A DNA stretch of 64,000 bases from Muribaculaceae bacterium (GCA_022509185.1 JAFLTS010000006.1:1-64000), one strand, 5' to 3'; positions 1-9,018 are shown, numbered from the stretch's first letter. A program made the numbers and translations. The notes: generated by a model from the letters alone, not told the origin.

Positions 1-46
1 CGGTGTCGCGGAGCTTTCATCTTCCGTCTGTTTGCGACAGCGGTTG

Positions 47-79
47 CAAAATTACTGCTCACAGCCCCCTGTTTGCAAA
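47..79 (-). promoter_or_regulatory. Bacteroidetes-type promoter reading off the left edge
   Basis: On the minus strand there is TTTG (complement of 76-79), a 21-nt spacer and TAATTTTG (complement of 47-54), which fits the Bacteroidetes sigma-factor consensus. A possible ATG lies at 20-18 on the minus strand, about 20 nt past the expected transcription start. A gene leaving the window to the left is therefore likely, but only six codons are visible. The rest of 80-226 shows nothing recognisable. Confidence 0.5.
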
Positions 80-226
80 TATTCCCAAACCAGATACCTG
101 AATCAGTTGCCCTGGACTATGATAAATCGCTGATTATATGCGAGATAAAAATATGTTAAAAAATGTTTGGGTTTGTGAAAATGGTTAATTGCCCGAGGAT
201 TTAATATGAAGAATAAATTGAAAATA

Positions 227-1453
227 TTATTGATAGCGTATTTTAGCTTTTCGTATCACTCTCCAACAACCCCCTTCGAACACAGCTGTGCCTGAAGTTT
301 CTGTGATTATTTTAGAGGCCCCGTTAGTATCCTCGAGGTCACGCCCCACACACGCATTTTCAAGATATTCTCTTGGATTCGATAGAGCCAGGCTCCATGC
401 CGCAGGTGAATCCGCCACCTTAAAACTCCCGGAGAAACCATCAGTGGTTTCGAGTACAAATACGGAATTACCTACATTAAGTGTACGATCTGCTCTTACG
501 AATATACCTTTCATATTTGCTCTTCCCAAAAAAATTGAACGTACTACAGAATGACCCTGAGAAGGGTTGACAGCTATTTTTGGGAGAGCCTTTTCAGAAG
601 TTATTTCCTCAAGTTTGGATTTCAGTTCGGAATTTTGTCTGTTGAGACTCTCAATTTTTTTATTAAGCATGGCAATCTCTACATCCTTATCGGTGAGCAA
701 GCCTTCCAGATGTTCAATTCTATCTGCATTTTCCGAATCCTCTTCTGAGGGATAATGTCGTCCGTTCTCCTGACCGTTTTTCTTCATTACATTAGCAGCA
801 TATACCACCAGAGCTACCACAATAGCTACAAGAATAGCCAATACCATTATATATACCCAGGTATAGTTTGTAGCCTTGTCAATATTAGCATCAGCTATCT
901 CGGCCTCTTCGTCAGCCAGGATTTTAGCTTCCTGATCCTTCATGTCTTGTAATTCCTGAGAAGGAGAGGGAGCTGCCTGGGAGGCCGGAGCGGCTTCTTT
1001 ATTTTCCCCTGGATTCGCAGCCGGAACAGAGGGAGCAGAAGGTTGCTCGGATTGTGGAGGGGCAATAGTCATTTTATTAATCTGACTCCTGGCACGTATT
1101 CTTCCACCCCTGCCCTTTTCAAGCAATCCCTTATCCTGGAAAGCTGTGACTGCCCAATATTCCACAAGTTTCTCCTTATTCCAGTCTTTATAGTCTTTAG
1201 GGACTGCAATAGCTTTAAAAGCTTTAAGATTTTCCTTTTCTTTGGGTTTCAACGAAGCCTCGAGATCCTCCATAGTTTTAGGATTAAGGTCATCCAGATA
1301 ACCCGAGCCATCATTGGCATAACGAAGATAGGCCTTTGCAGCTATGGTTCGTGCCTGCTCCATTTCCTTCTGCGTCACCCCAAAAGCTAAAGCAGGAAGG
1401 GAAATGGCCAAAATAAAGAAGAAAGTCTTAAGATAAAAATTCACAACCTTCAT
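227..1453 (-). CDS. Membrane-anchored coiled-coil protein of unknown function
   Basis: The 408-residue product is not assigned to a named family. It starts with a cleavable-type signal sequence (residues 1-25), followed by a conserved-looking domain of about 100 residues. A Pro/Ala/Ser-rich linker (about 130-170) leads to one strong transmembrane helix (about 197-220). A predicted coiled coil (about 240-290) with regular Leu/Ile and Glu/Lys spacing follows, then a C-terminal globular domain of about 110 residues. With a signal peptide and one later helix, the N-terminal domain should be periplasmic and the coiled coil and C-terminal domain cytoplasmic, so a signalling or scaffolding role across the inner membrane is possible. 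That role is inference. It lies 56 bp downstream of rpoN on the same strand and could be cotranscribed. Confidence 0.8.
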   Translation of the reverse strand: MKVVNFYLKTFFFILAISLPALAFGVTQKEMEQARTIAAKAYLRYANDGSGYLDDLNPKTMEDLEASLKPKEKENLKAFKAIAVPKDYKDWNKEKLVEYWAVTAFQDKGLLEKGRGGRIRARSQINKMTIAPPQSEQPSAPSVPAANPGENKEAAPASQAAPSPSQELQDMKDQEAKILADEEAEIADANIDKATNYTWVYIMVLAILVAIVVALVVYAANVMKKNGQENGRHYPSEEDSENADRIEHLEGLLTDKDVEIAMLNKKIESLNRQNSELKSKLEEITSEKALPKIAVNPSQGHSVVRSIFLGRANMKGIFVRADRTLNVGNSVFVLETTDGFSGSFKVADSPAAWSLALSNPREYLENACVGRDLEDTNGASKIITETSGTAVFEGGCWRVIRKAKIRYQ

Positions 1454-1509
1454 AATATATTATGTACAAATCGTTAACCTAATAATTATTATAAATTAAA
1501 TTTCATCAA

Positions 1510-2889
1510 TCACATATCACGCCTCAACCGGGCCACTGGTATCCCCTTCCTGTCACGATATTTAGCAATAGTCCTTCTGGAAACATCATAACCCCGTGTC
1601 TGCATTTCCAATCGTATCTTTTCGTCACTCAGCGGATGGCGTTTGTCTTCCTCTTCTACTATCTTAGAAATTTCGGCTTCAATCTTCCTGTTAGTAAGCA
1701 CTTCCACTTCTTCGGAATTTTCAGTACCTATTGAATCACTGAAAAAGAACCGCAGCGGGAAAATACCCCATGGAGTGTTGACATGCTTATTGTTTGTAGC
1801 CCTTGAAACCACTGATAGATCGTAGCCTGTCAAAGCGGCAATATCCTTTATCATCATTGGCTTAAGCCTGTAAATATTCTGGGTGAGGAAATATTCTTTC
1901 TGGATATTTACTATAGCTGTCATTACATTCAAAAGAGTTTCCTGCCTTTGTTTCAATATTTTAATAAAATCCCGGGCATCATTATATCTGTTAATGATGA
2001 ATTCATTGCCTTTCTTGGCCTTTCTTGAAACGCTGGCATTAAGTTCGGCCATGGCTTCAGAGAAAGTCCTGTCGATTGTAAGTTCAGGTATTTTATTGTT
2101 GGTAGAGATAGAAATTTCTCCATCCTCTACATTAACATTAAGATCAGGGACAATAATATTTGAATTATCGAGTGAAGAAGAATAAGCCGCACCGGGTTTC
2201 GGATTGAGCGACCGGATGAGGTTGACTGCCTCCTTAACCCTTTCAGGAGTAAGTCTTAATGAAGAAATCAGCTTATGAGTATGCTTCATAGAAAAGGCCT
2301 CAAACTGATTATCAATAATATTGAGGGCATCTTTCACTGCAGTAGAGGGTTTCAAATGCACAAGTTGCAGACGGAGACATTCCTTAAGATCGGAAGCGCC
2401 AACTCCGTAAGGCTCAAAACCCTGAACAATATGCAGTGCCCTGGCAGCGGTGGCCGGATCTACTTCAATACCGGGACCGAAGGCCATATCATTAATTATA
2501 CCGCTGAGGGGACGGCGTAAATAACCATTCGAATCTATATTGCCTATAATATATCGGGCGGTGGTTCTCTCAAGATAAGAAATCTTTTTTTCTGATAATT
2601 GTCTTAATAAAACATCGAGCAAGGTTTCCCCGGAATCGGGGGGAGAGAACTCGAAAGTCCTGTCTTCGTTTTGATTAGCAGAAGAATAATATCTATATGC
2701 CGGGGTTTCTTCATGAGGGAGTTCCTGGTCTTCGTCTATTTCCAGAGCAGGATTTTCCTCGAGTTCCCGATCTATGGCTTCTTCAAGTTCCGGGGCTGTG
2801 TATTCCAACAATTTAGTGAACCGTAATTGCTGAGCCGAGAGGCGCATCACGGTTTTCTGTTCCAGAGACAGGGATTGTTCGGAAGCCAT
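1510..2889 (-). CDS. rpoN: RNA polymerase sigma-54 factor RpoN
   Basis: Sigma-54 directs RNA polymerase to -24/-12 promoters and needs AAA+ enhancer-binding activators to open DNA. The 459-residue length fits the family. Region I (about 1-50) is Gln/Leu-rich with the QLRFTKLLEY-type segment. It is followed by an acidic region II, the core-binding and HTH regions, and near the C terminus the RpoN box RRTIAKYR (438-445), which is diagnostic. The ATG at 2889 places region I exactly at the N terminus. It is transcribed divergently from the TPR gene at 3079. No enhancer-binding activator lies in the window, so its targets cannot be read from context. Confidence 0.96.
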   Translation of the reverse strand: MASEQSLSLEQKTVMRLSAQQLRFTKLLEYTAPELEEAIDRELEENPALEIDEDQELPHEETPAYRYYSSANQNEDRTFEFSPPDSGETLLDVLLRQLSEKKISYLERTTARYIIGNIDSNGYLRRPLSGIINDMAFGPGIEVDPATAARALHIVQGFEPYGVGASDLKECLRLQLVHLKPSTAVKDALNIIDNQFEAFSMKHTHKLISSLRLTPERVKEAVNLIRSLNPKPGAAYSSSLDNSNIIVPDLNVNVEDGEISISTNNKIPELTIDRTFSEAMAELNASVSRKAKKGNEFIINRYNDARDFIKILKQRQETLLNVMTAIVNIQKEYFLTQNIYRLKPMMIKDIAALTGYDLSVVSRATNNKHVNTPWGIFPLRFFFSDSIGTENSEEVEVLTNRKIEAEISKIVEEEDKRHPLSDEKIRLEMQTRGYDVSRRTIAKYRDRKGIPVARLRRDM

Positions 2890-2917
2890 TCAGGAAAATT
2901 AAACAAAGATTGGATTG

Positions 2918-2925
2918 CGAAATTA
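2918..2925 (-). promoter_or_regulatory. Candidate -7 element of rpoN
   Basis: The minus strand reads TAATTTCG here, close to the TAnnTTTG consensus, and would place the transcript start about 20 nt before the rpoN ATG. The -33 box is weak: the nearest TTG is only 17 nt upstream. Confidence 0.4.
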
Positions 2926-2964
2926 GCACAAATAAATGCATGCAAGAAAAAATAAAGATAAAAA

Positions 2965-2996
2965 ATTGTGGGAGAACCAAAATTTCTTTAATTTCG
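2965..2996 (+). promoter_or_regulatory. Candidate promoter of the TPR protein gene
   Basis: ATTG (2965-2968), a 20-nt spacer and TAATTTCG (2989-2996) lie about 80 nt before the ATG at 3079. The same -7 variant occurs in the opposing rpoN promoter. Confidence 0.45.
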
Positions 2997-3078
2997 CACC
3001 TTGTAGAGAAATAGCGCATTCACATAAAGAGTTGTGATTGCAAAAGCGAGACTATATAAGTAAAAACAAACATTAGCA

Positions 3079-3759
3079 ATGGCATCCCATAAAGAGAAAC
3101 ATCAGGATGAGACCGCGATCGACCGCATGAACACTCACCTCACTGATGCAAGCACAAGAATAGCAAACAACAAGAAGATTATATTGATAAGCGCAGGTGT
3201 CATACTCGTAGTGGCAGCTTTCGTACTCAGCTATCTTTTCATTTATAAGAATCCTCACGTAGAAAAAGCATTTGAGGAATACAACGGCATTGAAACACAA
3301 GCCATCACAGATTCAGTGGCAGCTCAGCAATATATGGATATAGCCGACAGATATAAAAGCGACGATGCCGGTAAACTGGCTGCTTTGAGTGCAGGAGAAG
3401 CCCTCTATAATGAAGGCAGATATGAAGAGGCAGCTGAATATCTTAAAAAATTCTCCTCTAAAGACGACCTCCTGGAATCTAACGCTTTGGTATTGACAGG
3501 CGACTGCTATGTGAACCTCGGCAACTATGATGAGGCAATTAAATATTTCCAGAAAGCTGTGAGAAAGGCTGAGGGAAATCCTCAGATTGTTCCAAGAGTG
3601 CTCCTCAAGGAAGCAAATGTGTATGATGCTCAGGGCAACTATGGTAAAGCTCTTGAATGTTATCAACAGATTAAGACTAATTTCCCGCAATTCCAATTGG
3701 GTAACGGCATGGAAATAGATGCCTATATAGCACGGGAAATAGCAAGAATGGCAGAATAA
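3079..3759 (+). CDS. TPR repeat protein with an N-terminal membrane anchor
   Basis: The product has 226 residues. A short charged cytoplasmic tail is followed by one transmembrane helix (about 33-54) and a region with at least two or three tetratricopeptide repeats (about 95-200; motifs such as GEALYNEGRYEEAAEYL and GDCYVNLGNYDEAIKYF). TPRs mediate protein-protein contacts. The topology, a single N-terminal anchor with periplasmic TPRs, resembles YfgM-like proteins that associate with the Sec translocon or envelope complexes, but the family assignment is by architecture only. It stands alone, divergent from rpoN, and ends at a clear terminator. Confidence 0.85.
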   Translation: MASHKEKHQDETAIDRMNTHLTDASTRIANNKKIILISAGVILVVAAFVLSYLFIYKNPHVEKAFEEYNGIETQAITDSVAAQQYMDIADRYKSDDAGKLAALSAGEALYNEGRYEEAAEYLKKFSSKDDLLESNALVLTGDCYVNLGNYDEAIKYFQKAVRKAEGNPQIVPRVLLKEANVYDAQGNYGKALECYQQIKTNFPQFQLGNGMEIDAYIAREIARMAE

Positions 3760-3825
3760 GCGATTTATCTCTGAAGTTTTTATTCAGACTTCATAAAATA
3801 ATAAAACACACTTGCTTATTTTATG

Positions 3826-3863
3826 AAAAGGGGCAACATCCTTAGGGATGATTGCCCTTTTCT
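3826..3863 (+). terminator. Rho-independent terminator of the TPR gene
   Basis: The stem GGGCAACATCC pairs with GGATGATTGCCC around a short loop and is followed by a T-rich run (CCCTTTTCT). The flanking A and T runs suggest it could also work for the opposing GSCFA gene. Confidence 0.8.
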
Positions 3864-3916
3864 ATTGGAATGCTCTTAGAAAAACTTAGAGGATTTGGGG
3901 CAAATGCTATGATATT

Positions 3917-4819
3917 TTATCCTTCTTTAGTTAGCAGAGGTTTTCCCAATGCCCCAAGTTTTGGCCGGTGATGAAGCGCCTTGAATTTTCTACCGTTATT
4001 TTCAATAATATGCAATCCGGAATTATCGAGATAAGTTTCCTTGAATTTATCCCAAATATATTCAATAGCTTCGGTTGAAGGATGAACAAGATCAGAAGCA
4101 TAAAAACGATAATCGCGCAAATCGTCATTTAAAATTTCGTAAGCGGGGAAGTAATCGCAATTATCATTCGTCTTAGTAATCTCTTCAACGGCTAAACACA
4201 GAAGAGCCTTAGAGCGCAAATTTTCTGAGAAACCGTCTTTTAGATGGCGTACAGGACTAACAGTAAAAATAATTCTTAAACCTGGAGCTAAAACCTTCAG
4301 CCTTTTTATGCATAGATTCCAGGTGTCTGTGATATTTAGGATGGAGAGTCTTTCCCGATAAAAAAGATTTGCCGGCAGTTTATGACAGTTCCCTGCAAGA
4401 AGATCGTTTTCAGCCCAATAATAAACAATAGAAGTGCCAAAAGTAACAATCATGTCTGCTCCTTCTTGTAGAGCATTGAGAAAATTAGTTTGACGTTGTC
4501 TGAATTCACTGATGCAATCTTCATAAGAAGCAGAAGATATAGAAGAATCAAATATCCGGGAATTCCAAATCCCGTTATAATTGAAAAGAGAATCTTCAAA
4601 TTTATGCAATCCGGAATCGTAGTCAGCTACCAAAAGAAGAGCCTCTGCAATAGATAGGGGATTATATAGTGTACCGCATGGGTTAATAGTTTTCCATAGG
4701 TGTTCTTCCATTTTAGCGGTAATATTTTGTGTGAAACAAGATCCTACCATTATCACAGGCTTATCAGGATGCAGAACTATGGAAGATTTTATTGCCGGAT
4801 ATTCAGTGCGGAATTTCAT
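3917..4819 (-). CDS. GSCFA domain-containing protein
   Basis: The 300-residue product carries the family-defining motif near its N terminus (VGSCFTQNI, GSCF at 26-29). GSCFA proteins are a bacterial branch of the SGNH/GDSL hydrolase fold, in which the Ser of GSCF would be the nucleophile. A later DLVHPS segment (near residue 224) supplies the Asp and His expected of an SGNH triad. Substrates are unknown; acyl-ester hydrolysis or transfer on a glycan is a family-level guess. No signal peptide is evident, so it is probably cytoplasmic. It is monocistronic, with a 223-bp gap upstream that contains a dispersed repeat. Confidence 0.9.
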   Translation of the reverse strand: MKFRTEYPAIKSSIVLHPDKPVIMVGSCFTQNITAKMEEHLWKTINPCGTLYNPLSIAEALLLVADYDSGLHKFEDSLFNYNGIWNSRIFDSSISSASYEDCISEFRQRQTNFLNALQEGADMIVTFGTSIVYYWAENDLLAGNCHKLPANLFYRERLSILNITDTWNLCIKRLKVLAPGLRIIFTVSPVRHLKDGFSENLRSKALLCLAVEEITKTNDNCDYFPAYEILNDDLRDYRFYASDLVHPSTEAIEYIWDKFKETYLDNSGLHIIENNGRKFKALHHRPKLGALGKPLLTKEG

Positions 4820-4866
4820 TCCTTAAATTTAGGTTATCAGTAAGAAAAAGAAATTTATATCTAATT

Positions 4867-5030
4867 AAATGATTATCCCTTAAAATACCCAAAATATTGG
4901 GGACGTACGGCTTGTACCTCTACTTGAATAAATCGTATCTTACTCTTTATTTATCGGGCACATGACCCGTAAGGTCTCTACATTTGAACTGGAGAATCAT
5001 AATAAAAACATGATGGGCATTATTGCGGAT
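4867..5030 (+). repeat. Dispersed intergenic repeat, copy A
   Basis: About 164 bp that align over their whole length with the reverse complement of 13522-13691. Shared blocks in order include AAATGATTATC, AATACCCAAA, TATTG, GGCT, ACTTGAA, TACTC, ATTTGAA, AATCAT and AAAACAT. It contains no ORF. It lies between the 3' end of the GH3-type gene and the start of the GSCFA gene and makes up most of that gap. Confidence 0.65.
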
Positions 5031-5042
5031 ATTCAATTTTAA

Positions 5043-6575
5043 TTATTCTTTATTCATTTCCAGGAGATGCTCCATCATTTCTCTATTATTGTTCAGACGA
5101 GGTACCTTCCTTTGCCCTCCCAGCTTATGAGAACCGGCTGATTTAAGCCATTCATCGAAAAGGCCATTGCGAGCTGATATAATTTGTGGGGAATCAAGGA
5201 ATATATTTCCTGAGCGTTTTGCATCGTAATCAGAATTCAATTTTCTCAATTCAGCATCCAAAGTATCAGCAAAATCCTTAATATTTTTAGGAGGGTTATC
5301 CCATTCCACCAGCCATTGATGACGACCTTTCTTGTTTTTTCTTGCATATTCCGGTGCTGCAGTATAATTAAGGATATTAGCATTATGCAGACGACAAGCT
5401 GCTGCCATAGCTCTTTCAGCATTATCCTCCATCAACTCTTCACCGAATGCATTTATAAAGGAACCGGTTCGGCCCGCAATTCGTATTTTAACCGGGTTCA
5501 CTGAAGTGATTCTTACGGTATCACCCAAACGATAGCGCCAAAGACCATTACTGGAGGAAATCACTAATTCATAAGTTGTATCCGGTTTTACTTCCCATAA
5601 AGGTATTGGCTCGGCTTCAAGATGATTCACCGGTATGAATTCAAAAAACACATCACGGTCTATAATCAGAAGCATAGATTTATCTTCCGGGTCATTCTGT
5701 ACAGCAAAAAAGCCTTCTGAAGCATTATAGGTTTCTAGAAAATGCATATCCAATCCTCTGGTTATCTCTTCATATTCGTCACGATAAGGCTCGAAGGAGA
5801 TACCTCCATGAAAAAATACTTCAAGGCCAGGCCAAACCTGAGCCAAAGACTGGGTCTTATTTTTTTCCAAGATTTTCCGCAAAACCATCAGAAACCAGGA
5901 AGGCACACCGGAAATATTTGTGATATACTCTTTGGATGCCTTTTCTACAAGAGCCGGGAGCTTTTGCGTCCAATCAGACATAAGTGCCGTCTGAGTATCG
6001 GGTACCCGGAACAATTCAGCCAGTGGTGTAATTCTGTTGATCAAAGTGGCGCTCAAATCTCCCACATGCACTTTCCCGCCTTTGATACCCAAAGTATTAG
6101 AAAAAGATCCTCCCAATATAAATCCTTTACCTGAAAACATTTTGCTTTGAGGATTACTATTTATATAATGAGCGACAGAGTCCTCTCCTCCCCGATAGTG
6201 ATTACCTTTAAGAGAATCCCCGGTGATAGGAATATATTTGGATTTCCCTCCTGATGTACCGGAAGACTGGGCAAAGTCCCTACATACTCCGGGCCAAAGG
6301 ATATCCGGTTCACCCTTAATCATACGGATTACATCTTCCCGAATATCCTCATAATGCACAAGTGGCACCATTTTTTTATAAGCTGTATAGATATCAGAGG
6401 TTTCTAAAATGTCCCTAAAGCCGTTTTTTCGACCGAATTCCGATTCCCGGGCCTTCAAAATGTGATGATGCAATATCTGTCTCTGAATAGATTCCGAATT
6501 ATCTTTCCACGCCTCCGTACGCTTAGCGATATTCCTGAAATATGTTCTTACTAAAGGTGTGAAATCAAATCTCAT
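5043..6575 (-). CDS. GH3 auxin-responsive-promoter family acyl-adenylating enzyme
   Basis: The 510-residue product belongs to the GH3/JAR1 branch of the adenylate-forming superfamily, which activates a carboxylate as acyl-AMP and transfers it to an amine or thiol. The ATP-binding motif SSGTSGGKSKYIP is at 104-116, FHGGISFEPY and YNASEGFF lie mid-protein, and the SNGLWRYRLGDTV motif precedes the mobile C-terminal domain. The family is common in Bacteroidetes but the bacterial substrate is not established. Its ATG overlaps the stop of the MATE gene by four bases (ATGA), so the two are almost certainly translationally coupled. This suggests, as inference, that the transporter and enzyme handle the same compound. 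Confidence 0.93.
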   Translation of the reverse strand: MRFDFTPLVRTYFRNIAKRTEAWKDNSESIQRQILHHHILKARESEFGRKNGFRDILETSDIYTAYKKMVPLVHYEDIREDVIRMIKGEPDILWPGVCRDFAQSSGTSGGKSKYIPITGDSLKGNHYRGGEDSVAHYINSNPQSKMFSGKGFILGGSFSNTLGIKGGKVHVGDLSATLINRITPLAELFRVPDTQTALMSDWTQKLPALVEKASKEYITNISGVPSWFLMVLRKILEKNKTQSLAQVWPGLEVFFHGGISFEPYRDEYEEITRGLDMHFLETYNASEGFFAVQNDPEDKSMLLIIDRDVFFEFIPVNHLEAEPIPLWEVKPDTTYELVISSSNGLWRYRLGDTVRITSVNPVKIRIAGRTGSFINAFGEELMEDNAERAMAAACRLHNANILNYTAAPEYARKNKKGRHQWLVEWDNPPKNIKDFADTLDAELRKLNSDYDAKRSGNIFLDSPQIISARNGLFDEWLKSAGSHKLGGQRKVPRLNNNREMMEHLLEMNKE

Positions 6576-7960
6576 ACAACCAGTTGTAATTTATTGTTTC
6601 TGATTTTCTTTATTTGAACTATTAGCATGCCGGCCGTGACTATTGCAGCAGCTAAATCACAAACCGGATAACAGGCCCATACTCCGTCTAGTCCTAATTT
6701 TGGTGGGAGAATGAAAAGCATGGGTATCATAAATATTATCTGACGGGTCAAAGATAGGAAAACTGCTCTTCCTGCCATCCCCAAAGATTGAAAAAAATTA
6801 GTGCCAACAATCTGGAAACCCACCATCCAAAAAGTGATAGTAGTAATTCTCAAACAATTTACGGCACAATTTATCTGAGCTTCGTCTTGCATAAAAGCCA
6901 TGGCAATCACTCTGGGATTGAAAGCTCCTATAAGACTTCCGATAGATGTGACACATACACCACATACTATAGCGAGTCTCAAAGTGGAGAATAACCTATC
7001 GTGTTTGCCGGATCCATAATTATAACCCAGGATTGGCTGCATTCCCTGACAGATTCCTATCACAATCATCACAAAAATAGTGACAAAACGGTTAAATACC
7101 ACAACCGAAGCAATAGCGTCATCACCACCATAGCGTAAAAGAGAATTATTAACTATTGCATTAATCGCAGAACCCGCCACATTTATAAGGAAAGGCGACA
7201 TACCAATATAAAGAATGGCTTTTATCACTTTCCAATCAAGTTTGAAAGTGCCTTTGACAAAATGCAGGGTAGTATCTTTTTTGAAGAAATGTGACATTAC
7301 GAAGAAAGAGGTGACGAGCATTGATAAATCCGTGGCAATAGCCGCCCCCTTTATTCCCCATTTAAATCCGAAAAGGAACAAAGGTGCCAGAATCATATTT
7401 AAACCTGCCCCGATAAGGTTGGTATACATGGCTCTACCCGGATATCCAGTGGCACGCATGATATTATTATAGGAGAATGTGAGATTCATTAATACCATCC
7501 CCGGAAGTATCCAGAGCATAAATTCCCGGGCATAGGGTAATGAATTTGCAGATGCCCCGAAAATTTTAAGAATAGGAGTTATGAAAATAGCGAAGAGGGA
7601 AATATAAGTGATACCTATTATAATCGTGAGTTGCACTGAGTTACCTAAAATCACTTCAGCGAGACGTTTATTGTCTTGCCCCATGACAATGCTAACCCTC
7701 GTGGCAGCACCGGCTCCGATAAGCATTCCCAAAGCAGTGCCCAGATTCATGACAGGGAAAGTTACTGCAATACCGCTCACTACATTGGGATCGTCGATGG
7801 CATGTCCAATTACGATTGAATCTATGATATTATAAACTGCCATGACCACGGTTCCTACCACAGCCGGCAGGCTATATTTCAAGAGAAGTTTCCAGATCCT
7901 GGCGTTACCAAGTTCCCGGAGTCTCTCCTGAGGAGTTTCGGTCAGGGCATTTTCGGCCAT
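6572..7960 (-). CDS. MATE family multidrug/organic-compound efflux transporter
   Basis: The 462-residue inner-membrane protein has about 12 hydrophobic segments in two similar halves, as expected for MATE (multidrug and toxic compound extrusion) carriers that exchange Na+ or H+ for organic solutes. The opening segment (RIWKLLLKYSLPAVVG) and the GYNYGSGKHDR segment after the seventh helix are typical of the bacterial NorM/DinF group. The next gene, encoding the GH3-type enzyme, begins inside its stop codon. A promoter at 7976-8007 places the transcript start about 10 nt before the ATG. Confidence 0.93.
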   Translation of the reverse strand: MAENALTETPQERLRELGNARIWKLLLKYSLPAVVGTVVMAVYNIIDSIVIGHAIDDPNVVSGIAVTFPVMNLGTALGMLIGAGAATRVSIVMGQDNKRLAEVILGNSVQLTIIIGITYISLFAIFITPILKIFGASANSLPYAREFMLWILPGMVLMNLTFSYNNIMRATGYPGRAMYTNLIGAGLNMILAPLFLFGFKWGIKGAAIATDLSMLVTSFFVMSHFFKKDTTLHFVKGTFKLDWKVIKAILYIGMSPFLINVAGSAINAIVNNSLLRYGGDDAIASVVVFNRFVTIFVMIVIGICQGMQPILGYNYGSGKHDRLFSTLRLAIVCGVCVTSIGSLIGAFNPRVIAMAFMQDEAQINCAVNCLRITTITFWMVGFQIVGTNFFQSLGMAGRAVFLSLTRQIIFMIPMLFILPPKLGLDGVWACYPVCDLAAAIVTAGMLIVQIKKIRNNKLQLVV

Positions 7961-7975
7961 TATAAATCTTTATTG

Positions 7976-8007
7976 CAAAATTAAGGATTTATGGGGCATA
8001 GTGCAAC
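7976..8007 (-). promoter_or_regulatory. Promoter of the MATE-GH3 operon
   Basis: On the minus strand GTTG (complement of 8004-8007), a 20-nt spacer and TAATTTTG (complement of 7976-7983). The -7 box ends 15 nt before the ATG at 7960, so the mRNA leader is very short. Confidence 0.6.
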
Positions 8008-8047
8008 AAATATCTATTGTAAGCCCTCTTTGAAACATGGTGCAAAA

Positions 8048-8075
8048 AGAGGGTTCCAAAATTTTGGAACCCTCT
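8048..8075 (-). terminator. Terminator of the aquaporin gene
   Basis: A perfect 28-bp palindrome with arms AGAGGGTTCCAAAA and TTTTGGAACCCTCT, followed on the minus strand by TTTTTG. It lies just after the aquaporin stop codon. Confidence 0.85.
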
Positions 8076-8100
8076 ATATTTATGATTTCAACTAATATAA

Positions 8101-8916
8101 TTATTCGTCAAAGATGTTTCCGTCTAATTCGGCACTTTCGGGCTTGAAGTTACAAATTCTCCAGGCATAAGCGGCAAGCATAGCACCTACGCAAGGACCA
8201 ACAACCATTACCCAGAAATTACACCATGATAAAGCGTTGGGATTAAAGATTGCCGGGCCAAAACTACGAGCCGGGTTAACAGAGCAATTATCTACAGGAA
8301 TACCAACTATATTCACAAGGCCTAATGCAAGACCGATTGCAATACCTGCAAACTTACCATAACCTTTCTTAGAATCGGTGGAACCAAGTACAACGAAAAC
8401 GAAGAGGAAAGTAAGCACGATTTCTGAAACAAGAGCCATCCAAGCAGTAGCTCCCGGTTGAAGTACATTAGCGGCATATTGTACTTTAGTGAGGCCCTCT
8501 TTCATAGCGCCATCAACTACTGCGAGGTCGGCCGGCATAGCTTCACCATATGTGCCATTGATAAGATAAGTTATGCCACCGAAGCTATAGGGGAATACAT
8601 CGGAGCTAAATTCCACGAGAAGCCATAGGAACCAAGCACCCACTGTTGCACCGATTAATTGTGCTATTACATACCAAACAAAATCCTTAACACTCATTCT
8701 GCCACTGATAAACATAGCAAAAGAGACAGCCGGATTCACATGGCAACCGGAAATGTTGCCGATAGCGTAACACAGACACAGCAGGACAAGGCCGAAACAG
8801 AGACCTATACCCAAGACGCCGATAGCAGGGCCGGCCAAAACGGCGCTGCCGCAGGCCAAAAGAACAAGAAACATCGTTCCAAGTCCCTCGGCGAAATACT
8901 TTTGAATACTATCCAT
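8101..8916 (-). CDS. Aquaporin (MIP family channel), AqpZ-like
   Basis: The 271-residue six-helix channel has two NPA boxes, NPA (61-63) and NPAR (214-217), in the half-helices that form the pore. The contexts SGCHVNPAVS and SVNPARSFGPA are AqpZ-like and favour water over glycerol. Two features differ from AqpZ. The selectivity-filter His of AqpZ (His174, 12 residues before the second NPA) is Asn202 here. The segment between the third and fourth helices (about 102-155) is an insertion of roughly 40-50 residues. The gene is monocistronic, with its own promoter and a strong terminator. Confidence 0.93.
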   Translation of the reverse strand: MDSIQKYFAEGLGTMFLVLLACGSAVLAGPAIGVLGIGLCFGLVLLCLCYAIGNISGCHVNPAVSFAMFISGRMSVKDFVWYVIAQLIGATVGAWFLWLLVEFSSDVFPYSFGGITYLINGTYGEAMPADLAVVDGAMKEGLTKVQYAANVLQPGATAWMALVSEIVLTFLFVFVVLGSTDSKKGYGKFAGIAIGLALGLVNIVGIPVDNCSVNPARSFGPAIFNPNALSWCNFWVMVVGPCVGAMLAAYAWRICNFKPESAELDGNIFDE

Positions 8917-8987
8917 TATTTGTTGTTGTTTTGATTATTGTTTCTCTGATATTAGGTTGAAAGATTTTAACCTTCCTCTTGAAAAAA

Positions 8988-9018
8988 CAAAATTAATTAA
9001 TTTCCGACAAACGACAAA
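8988..9018 (-). promoter_or_regulatory. Promoter of the aquaporin gene
   Basis: On the minus strand TTTG (complement of 9015-9018), a 19-nt spacer and TAATTTTG (complement of 8988-8995), giving a leader of about 65 nt. Confidence 0.6.

Noticed and set aside
8048-8075. The 28-bp palindrome as an operator
   Set aside because: Its position after the aquaporin stop codon and the T-run on that strand fit a terminator.
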